64,000 nucleotides of DNA from Streptomyces sp. WZ-12 (GCF_028898845.1 NZ_CP118574.1:1116001-1180000), one strand, 5' to 3'. Shown: positions 15,559 to 24,267, numbered from the stretch's first letter. The notes: generated by a model not told the origin, from the letters alone. Translations and numbers: made by a program.

Positions 15559-17023
15559 CGGGAGCGGGGGTGGCGGGGCCGGCGGCGGAGAGCCGGTCCA
15601 GGACGTTGCGGGTGACTCGGACGACGCCGGCGTCCAGTTCCCGGCCGCAGACCACCGGCCAGTCGGTGGTCCCGGCCGTGAAGACCGTGCCGCCGGCGGT
15701 GTAGAGCCCCATGGTCGCCGCGCGCGGGCTGGTGATCGCCGCCTCGCGCGCCGGGCAGTTCCAGTGCCCCCATTTCAGGTGGTGGAAGTCGTCGTGCACC
15801 GGATCGAGGAGGTAGATCCCCAGGATGAGGAAGGACTCCGGCGTGCCGTCCACGCCGGTGGCGTGCGCCACGCCGGCCGCGTCCCGGGCGAAGGCCGCGC
15901 CATCGCACTCGTAGCCGATCAGCGGTGTGCCGGCGCCCAGGGCGTCGGCCGGCCCGCCGTCGGCGCCGTCGCGCAGCCCGGTGCCCTCGTACACCCAGTG
16001 CTCGGCGTGCTGGACCTGGTAGCCGTCGCGCGGCCGGTCGCCGGGCCAATCGCCCGGCCACATCCCGCCGTTGCGGAAGCTGACGCCGGTGAGGGCGTTC
16101 TCGGGCTCCCCGACGCCGTCGGGCGGCGCGGGCCACCACTGGTCGGTCGCCGGGAGGTGCGGGTACTCCGTGCCGACGTGGTGGTCGGTGTCGGAGACGA
16201 ACGCGGCGTTGTCGTCCACTGGGTGGACGCGCCACCAGCAGGTGTTGGCGCTGAGGAAGGCCACGTTGCCGCCGCCGGCGACGAACCCCGCGACGTTCTC
16301 GCGCATCGCCGCGCTCCAGTATTCGTCGTGCCCGACGCTGAGCAACAGCCGGTAGGGGGCGAGGAGTTCGGGGTCCTCGTGGAGGTCGAGGTCGGTGCAG
16401 TAGTCGACGTGGTAGCCGCTGCGTTCCAGCCAGGCGATGAACGGGGCGTCCCAGTAGGCGAGGTCGATGACGCCGCCGGGGCGGTGCAGGCTGAGGCGGT
16501 GGCCGCGCGGGCCCTGGGGGCCGGCCTGCTGGTAGACGGGGTTGTCGTAGAGGCTGCCGGCCCGTTGGACGTCGGCCCGGTCGGCGCGGTTGTAGGCGTG
16601 CCGGGTGTAGGTCGATTTCTTGTAGAGGATGTGGGCGCCGGTCGCGCCGGGCCGGGCCGGCCGGGCGACGAAGAACTCCCGCTCGAAACCCTCGATTTCG
16701 GAGTCGCCCAGCAGCGGGACGTGTCGGCCGTCGCCCTCGACGAAATGGGCGAGGTAGATTCCCGGCGGCCAATCGCCGGGCAGGGTGTGGTGGTGGGGCG
16801 GCCAACTCCAGTCCACGGCCGGACAGGCATGGTCCGGGACGCCGTCCGGGTGCGGCGGCGCGGCGGCCCGTTTCCCCGGATAGGGACCGGTCTCCGCCAT
16901 GAACGACAGTTCCCGTCCCAAACGGTAGAAACGGACCCGGAATTCCGCGGCGTCCGTCGACACATGAAAGGTCAGACGCCGACCAACTGTCACGCTCTCA
17001 CGATCCAGATATCCCTCGATCAC
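15542..17023 (-). CDS. N,N-dimethylformamidase-like large subunit
   Basis: This 493-residue protein resembles the beta (large) subunit of N,N-dimethylformamidase, a mononuclear iron amidohydrolase. An N-terminal beta-sandwich (EGYLDRESVTVGRRLTFHVS) is followed by a glutamine-amidotransferase-like core holding LLLSVGHDEYWS, the family hallmark, then GGGNVAFLSANTCWWR. There is no obvious small alpha subunit nearby. Many actinomycete relatives are unassigned. It is the only gene on its strand here and is divergent from the methyltransferase. Near an amidinotransferase it could act on an amide or related C-N bond, which is speculative. Confidence 0.7.
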   Translation of the reverse strand: MIEGYLDRESVTVGRRLTFHVSTDAAEFRVRFYRLGRELSFMAETGPYPGKRAAAPPHPDGVPDHACPAVDWSWPPHHHTLPGDWPPGIYLAHFVEGDGRHVPLLGDSEIEGFEREFFVARPARPGATGAHILYKKSTYTRHAYNRADRADVQRAGSLYDNPVYQQAGPQGPRGHRLSLHRPGGVIDLAYWDAPFIAWLERSGYHVDYCTDLDLHEDPELLAPYRLLLSVGHDEYWSAAMRENVAGFVAGGGNVAFLSANTCWWRVHPVDDNAAFVSDTDHHVGTEYPHLPATDQWWPAPPDGVGEPENALTGVSFRNGGMWPGDWPGDRPRDGYQVQHAEHWVYEGTGLRDGADGGPADALGAGTPLIGYECDGAAFARDAAGVAHATGVDGTPESFLILGIYLLDPVHDDFHHLKWGHWNCPAREAAITSPRAATMGLYTAGGTVFTAGTTDWPVVCGRELDAGVVRVTRNVLDRLSAAGPATPAPVTAAR

Positions 17024-17170
17024 CGCGCCAGGCTAGGCAGGGGAACGAGAACCCGACAACCGATCTTCCGGCCAAGGGGGCGAGTGGTCGAGGAGCAGAG
17101 CAGCGAAGTAGCCGGGTAACCACATTGCCACGCAGCCGCTGGCCGCGTGGTCGCGGAAGGAGAGGGAAAG

Positions 17171-18043
17171 ATGGACAGGGAATTCCGGGTGCGCGAACTC
17201 ATGCTGGGCATCGAGGGGTTGGCGCTGCTGCGCCATGCGTTGGACGCCGACGAGGATTTCCTCAAGGCCCGCCTGGCGGAGATCACGGCCCTCGTGTCCG
17301 GCGAGGGGATGTCGCTGCCGGACGGCGGGACGGCGGTCGGCGAGTTGGACGCGGCGGCCGGCTACGCCTCCTGGGCGGCCCGCTACGACTCGCTGCCCAG
17401 CGCGTACATCGAGGTCGAAGAGCCGCTCGTGCACGGGCTGTTGGACCGCGGCCCGGTGGGCACCGCGCTGGACGCGGCCTGCGGCACCGGGCGGCAGAGC
17501 GCCGCGCTGGCCGCCCGCGGGTACCACACCATCGGCGTCGACCAGTCGCCGGAAATGCTGGCCCGGGCCGCCGACAAGGTGCCCGGGGCGGAATTCCGGC
17601 GCGGTCGTCTGGAAAGCCTTCCGCTCGACGACGAAAGCGTCGATCTGGCGCTCTGCTCGCTGGCCCTGACCCACCTTCCGGACGTCTCCCGCGGGATTGC
17701 CGAACTGGCCCGGGTGGTGCGCCCTGGTGGCCGGATCATCGTCTCCGACCTGCATCCGTTCGTGATCGCCCTCCAGGGGCAATGCGTGTTCGTCGACGGC
17801 AGCGAACGGTTGGCCTTCGTCCGCAATCACGTCCATCTGCCCAGCAGTTATCTCGACGGCTTCCGGGCCGCCGGGCTGACCGTGCGGGAATGCCGCGAAC
17901 CGGTCTTCAACGGCCGGTTGGCACCGGGAGGTTACGAGGAGGCCATCGCGGACGCCGCCCGGGCCGCCTGGGACGGAATGCCGTTGGTGGTCGTCTGGGA
18001 CGTCGAGAAGCCTGCCGGAACCGACCGGGAGCGCGCCGTATGA
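17171..18043 (+). CDS. Class I SAM-dependent methyltransferase
   Basis: This 290-residue enzyme has a distinctive N-terminal region (MDREFRVRELMLGIEGLAL) that also appears to bind a helix bundle. The SAM-binding motif I TALDAACGTGRQSAAL is near residue 102. Motif II TIGVDQSPEMLA and LCSLALTHLPD are typical of UbiE/Coq5-like small-molecule methyltransferases. The ATG at 17171 has GAGAGGGAAAG upstream and was preferred over a GTG eight codons earlier. Its stop overlaps the next gene as ATGA, so it is coupled to the acetyltransferase-like gene. The substrate is likely a metabolite of the cluster, by position only. Confidence 0.8.
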   Translation: MDREFRVRELMLGIEGLALLRHALDADEDFLKARLAEITALVSGEGMSLPDGGTAVGELDAAAGYASWAARYDSLPSAYIEVEEPLVHGLLDRGPVGTALDAACGTGRQSAALAARGYHTIGVDQSPEMLARAADKVPGAEFRRGRLESLPLDDESVDLALCSLALTHLPDVSRGIAELARVVRPGGRIIVSDLHPFVIALQGQCVFVDGSERLAFVRNHVHLPSSYLDGFRAAGLTVRECREPVFNGRLAPGGYEEAIADAARAAWDGMPLVVVWDVEKPAGTDRERAV

Positions 18044-18813
18044 CCCTGCGTTTCGTGCACCATTCCGAGCGCCCGGAATTGTGGGACCGGATCACCGGGG
18101 AATTCGCCGGAGTGGTCCCCGAATACAACCTGCACGGCGACATCAACGCCGGTTTCTGGGAGCGGCTGTTCAGCGACTTCCCCGACCATCAGTTCCTGCT
18201 CCACGACACCGCCACGGACACCGTCCTGGGCACCGGCCGCACCCTGCCCCGCACCTGGGACGGCACCCCCGAGGGTCTGGGCACCGGCCTCGACGCCTCC
18301 ATCGAGGCGGCCTTCCGCGACCACGACGCCGGGGCCGCGCCCGACGCCCTGTGCGCCCTGGGCATCGAGATCGCCCCCGCCCACCAGGGCTGCGGGCACT
18401 CCGCCCGGCTCCTGGCGCACATGGCCGACATGGCCCGCGCGGCCGGCCTCTCCCATGTGATCGTCCCGGTCCGCCCCACCTGGAAGGACCGCTACCCGCT
18501 CGTCCCCATCGACCGCTACGCCACCTGGGCCCGTGCCGACGGCGCCCCGTTCGACCCGTGGATCCGCGCCCAGGTGCGCCAGGGCGGCACCGTCGCCGCG
18601 GCGGTGGCCGAGTCGTCCCGCATCACCGGCACCCTCGCCGAGTGGGAGGCGTGGACCGGGATGTCCTTCCCCGACGACGGCCGCTACGTCTTCCCCGGCG
18701 GCCTCGCCCCGCTCGACATCGACCGCGCCAGCGACCGCGGCGCGTACTGGGAACCCTGCGTCTGGATCACCCACGACGTCCGGTCCAACCCACCGGCGGC
18801 GGCCGGGACTTAG
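18040..18813 (+). CDS. GNAT-like N-acetyltransferase
   Basis: This 257-residue protein resembles a streptomycete GNAT group. It has a central CoA-binding region (LGIEIAPAHQGCGHSARLLAHM, where HQGxGxS is the pyrophosphate loop) and conserved VRPTWKDRYPLVPIDRYATW and DPWIRAQVRQGG. It should transfer an acyl group from acyl-CoA to an amine or hydroxyl. The ATG is inside the stop of the methyltransferase gene (ATGA), so both are made together. It ends 18 bases before the convergent glycosyltransferase-like gene. Confidence 0.72.
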   Translation: MTLRFVHHSERPELWDRITGEFAGVVPEYNLHGDINAGFWERLFSDFPDHQFLLHDTATDTVLGTGRTLPRTWDGTPEGLGTGLDASIEAAFRDHDAGAAPDALCALGIEIAPAHQGCGHSARLLAHMADMARAAGLSHVIVPVRPTWKDRYPLVPIDRYATWARADGAPFDPWIRAQVRQGGTVAAAVAESSRITGTLAEWEAWTGMSFPDDGRYVFPGGLAPLDIDRASDRGAYWEPCVWITHDVRSNPPAAAGT

Positions 18814-18814
18814 G

Positions 18815-18854
18815 GCGTCCCGACCCGGGTCCTAGCGCGTCCCGGCCCGGGTCC
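18815..18854. repeat. 18-bp tandem direct repeat at a convergent gene end
   Basis: The 18-base unit (GCGTCCCRACCCGGGTCC-like, one mismatch) occurs at 18815-18832 and again at 18837-18854. The second copy covers the last codons of the minus-strand gene and the first lies just past its stop. It looks like a local slippage duplication rather than a functional site. Confidence 0.6.
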
Positions 18855-19965
18855 GCGGGACCGGGCCGAGCAGCAGGCCGCCCCGCCGCACCGCGCTGTC
18901 GGCGTACGCGGTCAGCAGCGCGGTGTGTTCCGGGGTCACCTCGGGCCGGCGCTCGGGCGGGAGTCCGGCCGGGCCGACCGTGGACAGCGCGGCGGTCCGG
19001 ACCCGGGCCGCGGCCGCGCCGGCCGGCCCGGAACCCGGTGGCGGCGCCTGGTGCCGGCGGGCGGCGTCCTCGGCCTGGCGGCCCAACAGCAGGCAGTGGA
19101 TCCACAGTTCGTCCGCGAAGGCGGTGCCGAACAGCCGGCCCACCTCCGCCGCGGCGCCCCCGGGCCGGTGCCGTCGCGCCACGTCCCGCACCCGGCCCTC
19201 GGTCAGGCCGGTGTCCGGCAGCGCCTCGGTCCACCGCGGGTGCCGGCGCGGATCGGCGTCGCGCTCGTGCCCCACCGGCCGCAGATAGCCCTCGCCGTAC
19301 CGCATGTACGGCAGCCAGTCCACCTCCTCCAGCACCCAGCCGCGCTCCAGCAGCGGGCGGGCGTCCGCGACCCCGACCGGGCACACCGCGAGCCGAATCC
19401 CCTGCGCCGCATGGCCGTTGATGCTGCTCGTCCCGATGTGTTCGACCACGCTCGGCACCGCCAGCAGCGCGGACCGCCCGGTGGTGCGCAGGAACGCGGC
19501 CATCACCTCGTCGTCGTGGCGCTCGCCGGTCTCCGCGGCGAACGACCGGAACGCGTCCGCCGTGCCCACCGGCAGGCAGATCGCCAGCGTCGGCGCGAAC
19601 TCCTCCGGCACCGCGCGCACCCAGCCGGCGCCGGCCAGCGCCGCCAGGCGGGCCGCGGCGCCGTTCCGGGCGTGCCAGTTCGTGTAGAAGACCAGCGCCT
19701 CGTCCGGGAACCGCGCCACCGATCCGGCCACCAGCGCCAGCAGTTCCGGCGGCCCGGCCACGTCGTCCTGGACGACCAGGTGGTGATCGGCGCCCGCCGC
19801 CCGGGCCGCCCAGGCCACCAACGCGGTGCGCAGCGCCGACGGCGGCCCGTCCGGGTCCGGGTCGCGCGCCAGCCCGTCGAGGCCCAACCGGGCGGCCAGC
19901 GCCGCCGCTTGGGCCTCGCGCACCGGGTGCGTCATCACGGCCGAACTCAGGGACGTGGTGCTCAC
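18832..19965 (-). CDS. Glycosyltransferase-like protein, paralog of the 4661-6469 product
   Basis: This 377-residue protein matches the N-terminal part of the fused glycosyltransferase-like protein. Shared elements are SSAVMTHPVREA at the start, DPDPDGPPSALRTALVAW, HHLVVQDDV, AVPEEFAPTLAICLP, SVVEHIGTSSINGHA, and a tail TAALSTVGPAGLPPERR aligning with the paralog. It has no Rossmann extension. The DD pair after HHLVV resembles a nucleotide-sugar metal site. The GTG at 19965 has GAGGAG upstream. I infer sugar transfer onto a cluster product. The two paralogs bracket the region from 4.66 to 19.97 kb. Confidence 0.65.
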   Translation of the reverse strand: MSTTSLSSAVMTHPVREAQAAALAARLGLDGLARDPDPDGPPSALRTALVAWAARAAGADHHLVVQDDVAGPPELLALVAGSVARFPDEALVFYTNWHARNGAAARLAALAGAGWVRAVPEEFAPTLAICLPVGTADAFRSFAAETGERHDDEVMAAFLRTTGRSALLAVPSVVEHIGTSSINGHAAQGIRLAVCPVGVADARPLLERGWVLEEVDWLPYMRYGEGYLRPVGHERDADPRRHPRWTEALPDTGLTEGRVRDVARRHRPGGAAAEVGRLFGTAFADELWIHCLLLGRQAEDAARRHQAPPPGSGPAGAAAARVRTAALSTVGPAGLPPERRPEVTPEHTALLTAYADSAVRRGGLLLGPVPRTRAGTR

Positions 19966-20285
19966 CGGGCCACCCACTCCTCATGTCGCGCGGTCATCGC
20001 CGTCGGGCCGCCTCATCGTGGCAGATCGCCGCGGCCCGCCCGGCCCGCCCGCGGAGAGTGGCCGAATCCCTACGCCCGCGGCGGGAGTCCGCCCGGCCAC
20101 CGCCACCAGGACCTCGCGCAGCGCCGCCGTGCGCGCGCCGGCCGACCGGCCGTCCCGTAGGCGCGCACGGTACGCGAGGGGCACGGGAGGCCGGTGGCGT
20201 CGCCCATAGCCCCAGGGGGTATGGTCGGCTCGCGAGGAGGCGCCGGGAGCACCGCGCCGACCTGCGCGGAAGGGAGGGGAGCGAG
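19966..20285. other. Intergenic region without a recognised gene
   Basis: These 320 bases separate the glycosyltransferase-like gene from the copper-associated gene. They contain only GC-rich shadow frames. A plus-strand promoter for the DUF6153-like gene should lie near its right end, but I cannot point to convincing -35/-10 boxes. A strong ribosome binding site (GGAAGGGAGGGGAG) sits just before 20286. Confidence 0.4.
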
Positions 20286-20783
20286 GTGAGCATGCCGTTG
20301 CCGCGGGGGACGCGGGGCGGAACGCGACGCCGCGCCGCGCGCTCGCGCCGGTCCCCGTCGGGCCACCGCCGACCCGCGGTCCTGCTCGCCCTGCTGTGGC
20401 TGGTCGTCGCCGTGGTCTCGCACCACAGCCTGCCCGGCACCACCCCGCGGATGGCGTCGGCCATGTCCCACCCCTCGGCCGTGGGCCAGGCAGCGGCGCA
20501 GCCGATGGCCGCCGCGCCCCGACTCGATCACACCGACCCCGGACCCGACCACGCGCACCCCGGGCACCACCCCCGGATCAGCGACGCGCAGTCCGAGCAC
20601 GCCGACCACGGCGGCGCCCACTGCTCGTCCTACGACGTCCGGTCCGAGCAGTTCGTCCCCCCGCCTCCGCTCCTCGGCCACGCCCGCGCGCCCCAGTGCG
20701 CGACCGGCACACCGCCCGGGCCCCACCAGACCAGCGGGCTCTCCCCGCCCGACCCGACATCCCTCTCCGTCCTGCGCATATAG
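20286..20783 (+). CDS. DUF6153-like membrane-anchored His-rich protein
   Basis: This 165-residue protein has a basic N-terminus (many Arg), one membrane segment AVLLALLWLVVAVVSHHSL near residues 33-51, then a His/Asp/Pro-rich outer domain (HTDPGPDHAHPGHHP, SEHADHGGAHCSSY). The last residues PPDPTSLSVLRI match the end seen in DUF6153 proteins. It is 108 bases upstream of the multicopper oxidase on the same strand, so copper capture or delivery outside the cell is inferred. Either GTG 20286 or ATG 20292 could start translation; the ribosome binding site fits both. Confidence 0.7.
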   Translation: MSMPLPRGTRGGTRRRAARSRRSPSGHRRPAVLLALLWLVVAVVSHHSLPGTTPRMASAMSHPSAVGQAAAQPMAAAPRLDHTDPGPDHAHPGHHPRISDAQSEHADHGGAHCSSYDVRSEQFVPPPPLLGHARAPQCATGTPPGPHQTSGLSPPDPTSLSVLRI

Positions 20784-20891
20784 GCCGTCGGCCCTCCCCC
20801 ACGGCCCATTCCCCCCCCCGCGGTGCACGGGCGTCGCGCCCTCCGGCGCGCGCACGCCGCGCCGCGCACCCCTGCGTAAGGACACCTCCCC

Positions 20892-22520
20892 ATGCATCCG
20901 CTCAACCGACGCTCCGTCCTGCTGGCCGGACTGGGCGCGGCAGGCGCCGGCCTGCTCGCGGCCTGCTCCGACGCCCCCCGGGCCGCCGGCCCCACCCTGC
21001 TCAGCCCGTCCGCCCCGGCGGTGGCCGAGGCCGAGAAGAAGCGCCGGCGCACCGGCGGCAAGGAACGCCGGGTCCGGCTCACCGCGACCGCCGGCACCGT
21101 GGACCTCGGCGCCGACAAGACGGTCCGGACCTGGAGCTTCGACGGACAACTGCCCGGCAAGGAGATCCGCCTGACCGCCGGCGACACCCTGGTCGCCGAC
21201 CTCGCCAACCACCTGCCGACGAGCACCTCGGTCCACTGGCACGGCCTCGCCCTGCGCAACGACATGGACGGCGTGCCGCCGGTCACCCAGCGCGCCGTGG
21301 CCCCCGGCGGCTCGTTCACCTACCGGTTCATCACCGACACCCCGGGCACCTACTGGTTCCACCCGCACGTCGGCGTCCAGTTGGACCGCGGCCTGTACGG
21401 CCCGTTGATCGTCGAGGACCCGCACGAGCCGCTGCGCTACGACGACGAGTGGGTCGTGGTGCTCGACGACTGGCTCGACGGCGTCACCGGCACCCCGGAC
21501 CAGGCACTCGCCACCCTGCGCCGGGGCATGGGCGGTTCCCCGTCGCACGGCGACCAGGGCCACGGCGGCGGGGACGACAAGGGCGCGCACGGTGGCATGG
21601 AGGGCATGCCCGGCATGGACATGGGCGGCGACATGGACATGGGCGACAAGGGCTCGGGCGGGGGCGGCATGTCCATGGACGACCCGTTCATGCTCATGGG
21701 GGCGACCAGCAAGCTGCTGGGCGGCGACGCCGGCGACGTGAAGTACCCGCACTATCTGGTCAACGGGCGGGTCCCGGCCGCGCCGGCCACGTACCGCGGC
21801 AAGCCCGGCCGGAAACTGCGGCTGCGGATCATCAACGCCGGTGGCGACACCGCGTTCCGGGTCGCGCTCGGCGGCCACCGGCTGACGGTCACCCACACCG
21901 ACGGCTACCCGATCGCGCACCAGCCGGCCGACGCCCTGTTGCTCGGCCCCGGCGAGCGCTACGACGCGCTGGTCACGCTCGAAGACGGCGTCTTCCCGCT
22001 GGTCGCCGTGGCCGAGGGCAAGGGCGCGGCCGGCCTGGCCCTGGTGCGCACCGGATCCGGCGACGTCCCCTCCGCCGACGTCCGCCCCAAGGAGCTCAAC
22101 GGCCGGATACCGACCGCGACTTCGCTGCGCGCGGCCGACGACGTCCGGTTGGCGTCCCGCACGCCGGACATCACCCACCGCATCGACCTGACCGGCTCGA
22201 TGGCGAGGTACGACTGGGCGCTCAACGGCCGGCCGTTCGACATGAACCACGCGGACGCCCACCCCTACGCGGTGGAGTCCGGCCAGCGGGTCCGCCTCCA
22301 GTTCCGCAACACGACCGACATGTGGCACCCCATGCACGTGCACGGGCACACCTATCAACTCGGCGCGTCCGGCCCGCGGAAGGACACCGTGATCGTCCTC
22401 CCCGGCGCCACGGTCAACTGCGACTTCGACGCGGACAATCCGGGCCGGTGGCTGCTGCACTGCCACAACGCGTACCACGGTGAGAGCGGCATGATGGGGC
22501 TGGTCGGCTACCGCGGCTGA
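20892..22520 (+). CDS. Multicopper oxidase with Met/His-rich insert
   Basis: This 542-residue exported oxidase starts with RRSVLLAG (Tat-like) and a lipobox LLAAC near residue 25, so it may be a lipoprotein. Copper motifs are HWHG near residue 115, WFHPHVG near 154, HPMHVHGH near 479 and HCHNAYHGESGM near 521, which supply the type 1, 2 and 3 sites. Residues about 213-270 are an insert rich in Met, His and Gly (GMEGMPGMDMGGDMDMG), as in the copper-tolerance oxidase CueO. It should oxidise Cu(I) or phenolic substrates with O2. The His-rich neighbour upstream supports a copper-handling pair. Confidence 0.88.
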   Translation: MHPLNRRSVLLAGLGAAGAGLLAACSDAPRAAGPTLLSPSAPAVAEAEKKRRRTGGKERRVRLTATAGTVDLGADKTVRTWSFDGQLPGKEIRLTAGDTLVADLANHLPTSTSVHWHGLALRNDMDGVPPVTQRAVAPGGSFTYRFITDTPGTYWFHPHVGVQLDRGLYGPLIVEDPHEPLRYDDEWVVVLDDWLDGVTGTPDQALATLRRGMGGSPSHGDQGHGGGDDKGAHGGMEGMPGMDMGGDMDMGDKGSGGGGMSMDDPFMLMGATSKLLGGDAGDVKYPHYLVNGRVPAAPATYRGKPGRKLRLRIINAGGDTAFRVALGGHRLTVTHTDGYPIAHQPADALLLGPGERYDALVTLEDGVFPLVAVAEGKGAAGLALVRTGSGDVPSADVRPKELNGRIPTATSLRAADDVRLASRTPDITHRIDLTGSMARYDWALNGRPFDMNHADAHPYAVESGQRVRLQFRNTTDMWHPMHVHGHTYQLGASGPRKDTVIVLPGATVNCDFDADNPGRWLLHCHNAYHGESGMMGLVGYRG

Positions 22521-22526
22521 CCCGGC

Positions 22527-22552
22527 GGGCGGCGCGGGAAGCCGTGCCGCCC
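22527..22552. terminator. Hairpin between convergent multicopper oxidase and FAD monooxygenase genes
   Basis: An 11-bp GC stem (22527-22537 with 22542-22552, one G-T pair) with loop GAAG follows the multicopper oxidase stop by six bases. It is likely the terminator for that gene and could serve both strands. Confidence 0.6.
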
Positions 22553-22584
22553 CACCGCGGGTCCCGCCCCGTACGGGCCGCCGG

Positions 22585-24198
22585 TCAGGTGGCGTGCAGC
22601 GCAGCGCGCAGCGACCGCCCGGCGCCGGCGGTGCCGCGCCAGGCCACGAAGCCGTCGGGGCGCACCAACACGGCGTCGCCCGCCAGGCCGAGTTCGCGGG
22701 CGGGCGCGTCGCCGAGCTCCCGCACGCGCGGGGTCGGGCCCGGGCCCGCGGTCGCCGTCGCCCGCCACCGCGCGCCGTCCGCCGCGGTGAACAGCGTCCA
22801 CCGCGAGCCGATCAGGTCCAGCGTGGAACGACGGCCGCCGTCGGGGGAGTTCAGCCAGCGGTGCGGGAAGCGGTGGCCGAGCCGGACGGTGTCGTCCAAC
22901 GGGTCGGGCAGCTCCCCCTCGGTGGCGTGCGGCGGATAGCCGTAGCACACCATGCCGCGCAGGTAGTCGACGGCGAGCCGGTCGTAGAGGGCGTTGGGGT
23001 CGCCGGACAGGGACTGGTAGCCCTGGTGCAGGCCGCGGGAGACGGCCAGGGACGCCTGGGCGGCGGCCCGGCGTTCGGGCTCGTAGGTGTCCAACAGCCC
23101 CGGTGCGCAAGCCCCGTGCAGGACGGCGGCCAGCTTCCAGGCGAGGTTGTGGCCGTCCTGGATGCCGGTGTTCATGCCCAGGCCGCCGGCCGAGCTCTGG
23201 ACGTGGGCGGCGTCGCCGGCGAGGAAGACCCGGCCGCGGCGGAACGCGGAGGCGAGTCCGGTGGCGGCCTCCCAGGCGTTCACGGCGTGGAGTTGGATCG
23301 GGATCGCCGGGTCGCCGATGGCGGCGCGCAGCAGCGCGACGGTGGCGTCGGGCGTCAACTCGGCCGGCCCCTCGGCGGGTTTGCCGGGGTAGCCCATGAG
23401 GTGCGAGGACCACTGGTCGCGGCCGTTCTTCGACATCAGGGTGGCGTGCACGGCGTCGTTGCGGACGAAGCACAGATGGGTGCCCCACTCCTCCATGGCG
23501 GTCCCCAAGTCGGCCCGGAAGAAGGCGGTGTTGAGATGGGCGATGGGCGCCCGGTCGGGCATGTCGATGCCCAGCAGTCGGCGCACCTCGCTCTTCGCGC
23601 CGTCGGCGCCGATGAGATAGCTCGCGGTGATCTCCCGTTCCTCGCCGGTCTCGACATCGACGAGCCGGGCGCGCACCCGATCGCGCTCGGCCGTCAGGCC
23701 GACCAACCGCAGCCCGAAGCGGGCGCGCCCGCCCCGCCCGGTCAGTTCCGCCCGCGCCAGGCGCTGCACCTGATCGTGCGTCAGCACGCGGCGCACCGGC
23801 ACCGGCGTGCAGTTCGCCAACCAGGCGGCGTACCGCGGCGGCAGTCCCCCGTGGTGCCGGGTGGCGCCCAGCCCGCTGTCCTTGAACACCCAGCGCACCG
23901 GCTCGCCCCCGTTCCACCCCTCGCGCTCCGTGGCGGGCCCCAGGCCCACCGCCCGGAACAGTTCCAGGGTGCGCAGAGTGGTACTCGCCCGCGGCACCGT
24001 CACCATGGGGTCCCGCTTGTCGATGACCAGGGCCTCAACTCCCCAATGGGCGAGGAACATTCCCGTCGACAGTCCGACCGGCCCGGCTCCCACCACCAAC
24101 ACCGGAACGTCCGGGCCCTCGCCACCGGGGCGCGCCCCCCGCTCCCGCACCCCGCCGGGTATCCCCCGCACTCCTCGTTCCGCACGTCGTGTGCCCAT
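22585..24198 (-). CDS. FAD-dependent aromatic monooxygenase
   Basis: This 537-residue flavoprotein is of the PHBH-type hydroxylase group (class A). The FAD-binding dinucleotide motif VPVLVVGAGPVGLSTGMFLA is near residues 28-47. The DG-type motif is LIGADGAKSEVRRLLG. The second FAD motif is VFLAGDAAHVQSSAGGLGMNTG. An alpha/beta C-terminal thioredoxin-like domain follows. It should use NAD(P)H and O2 to hydroxylate an aromatic or polyketide compound. The ATG has AAGGGAG upstream; the longer frame to 24609 runs through the divergent MerR gene and is rejected. It is divergent from the MerR regulator across a 20-bp palindrome, its likely control point. Confidence 0.87.
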   Translation of the reverse strand: MGTRRAERGVRGIPGGVRERGARPGGEGPDVPVLVVGAGPVGLSTGMFLAHWGVEALVIDKRDPMVTVPRASTTLRTLELFRAVGLGPATEREGWNGGEPVRWVFKDSGLGATRHHGGLPPRYAAWLANCTPVPVRRVLTHDQVQRLARAELTGRGGRARFGLRLVGLTAERDRVRARLVDVETGEEREITASYLIGADGAKSEVRRLLGIDMPDRAPIAHLNTAFFRADLGTAMEEWGTHLCFVRNDAVHATLMSKNGRDQWSSHLMGYPGKPAEGPAELTPDATVALLRAAIGDPAIPIQLHAVNAWEAATGLASAFRRGRVFLAGDAAHVQSSAGGLGMNTGIQDGHNLAWKLAAVLHGACAPGLLDTYEPERRAAAQASLAVSRGLHQGYQSLSGDPNALYDRLAVDYLRGMVCYGYPPHATEGELPDPLDDTVRLGHRFPHRWLNSPDGGRRSTLDLIGSRWTLFTAADGARWRATATAGPGPTPRVRELGDAPARELGLAGDAVLVRPDGFVAWRGTAGAGRSLRAALHAT

Positions 24199-24247
24199 GG
24201 CACGCTCCCTTCGCGACTTCTCGACGATCGGCGCCCACCACGCTCCC

Positions 24248-24267
24248 CGCTCAAGTCGACTTGAGCG
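24248..24267. promoter_or_regulatory. MerR-type operator palindrome
   Basis: Twenty bases form a perfect palindrome (CGCTCAAGTCGACTTGAGCG) between the divergent FAD monooxygenase and MerR genes. The core CTCAAGT-ACTTGAG matches the operator shape used by SoxR and related MerR proteins. The bases CAACAT directly after it, seven bases before the MerR start, could be its -10 box with a leaderless message. Confidence 0.75.

Noticed and set aside
18815..18854. 18-bp direct repeat as a recombination site
   Set aside because: It is only a local tandem duplication at a gene end, with no integrase, tRNA or mobile element nearby.
20070..22478. Minus-strand frame of 802 codons across the copper module
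   Set aside because: Shadow of the multicopper oxidase and DUF6153-like genes with no recognisable domain.
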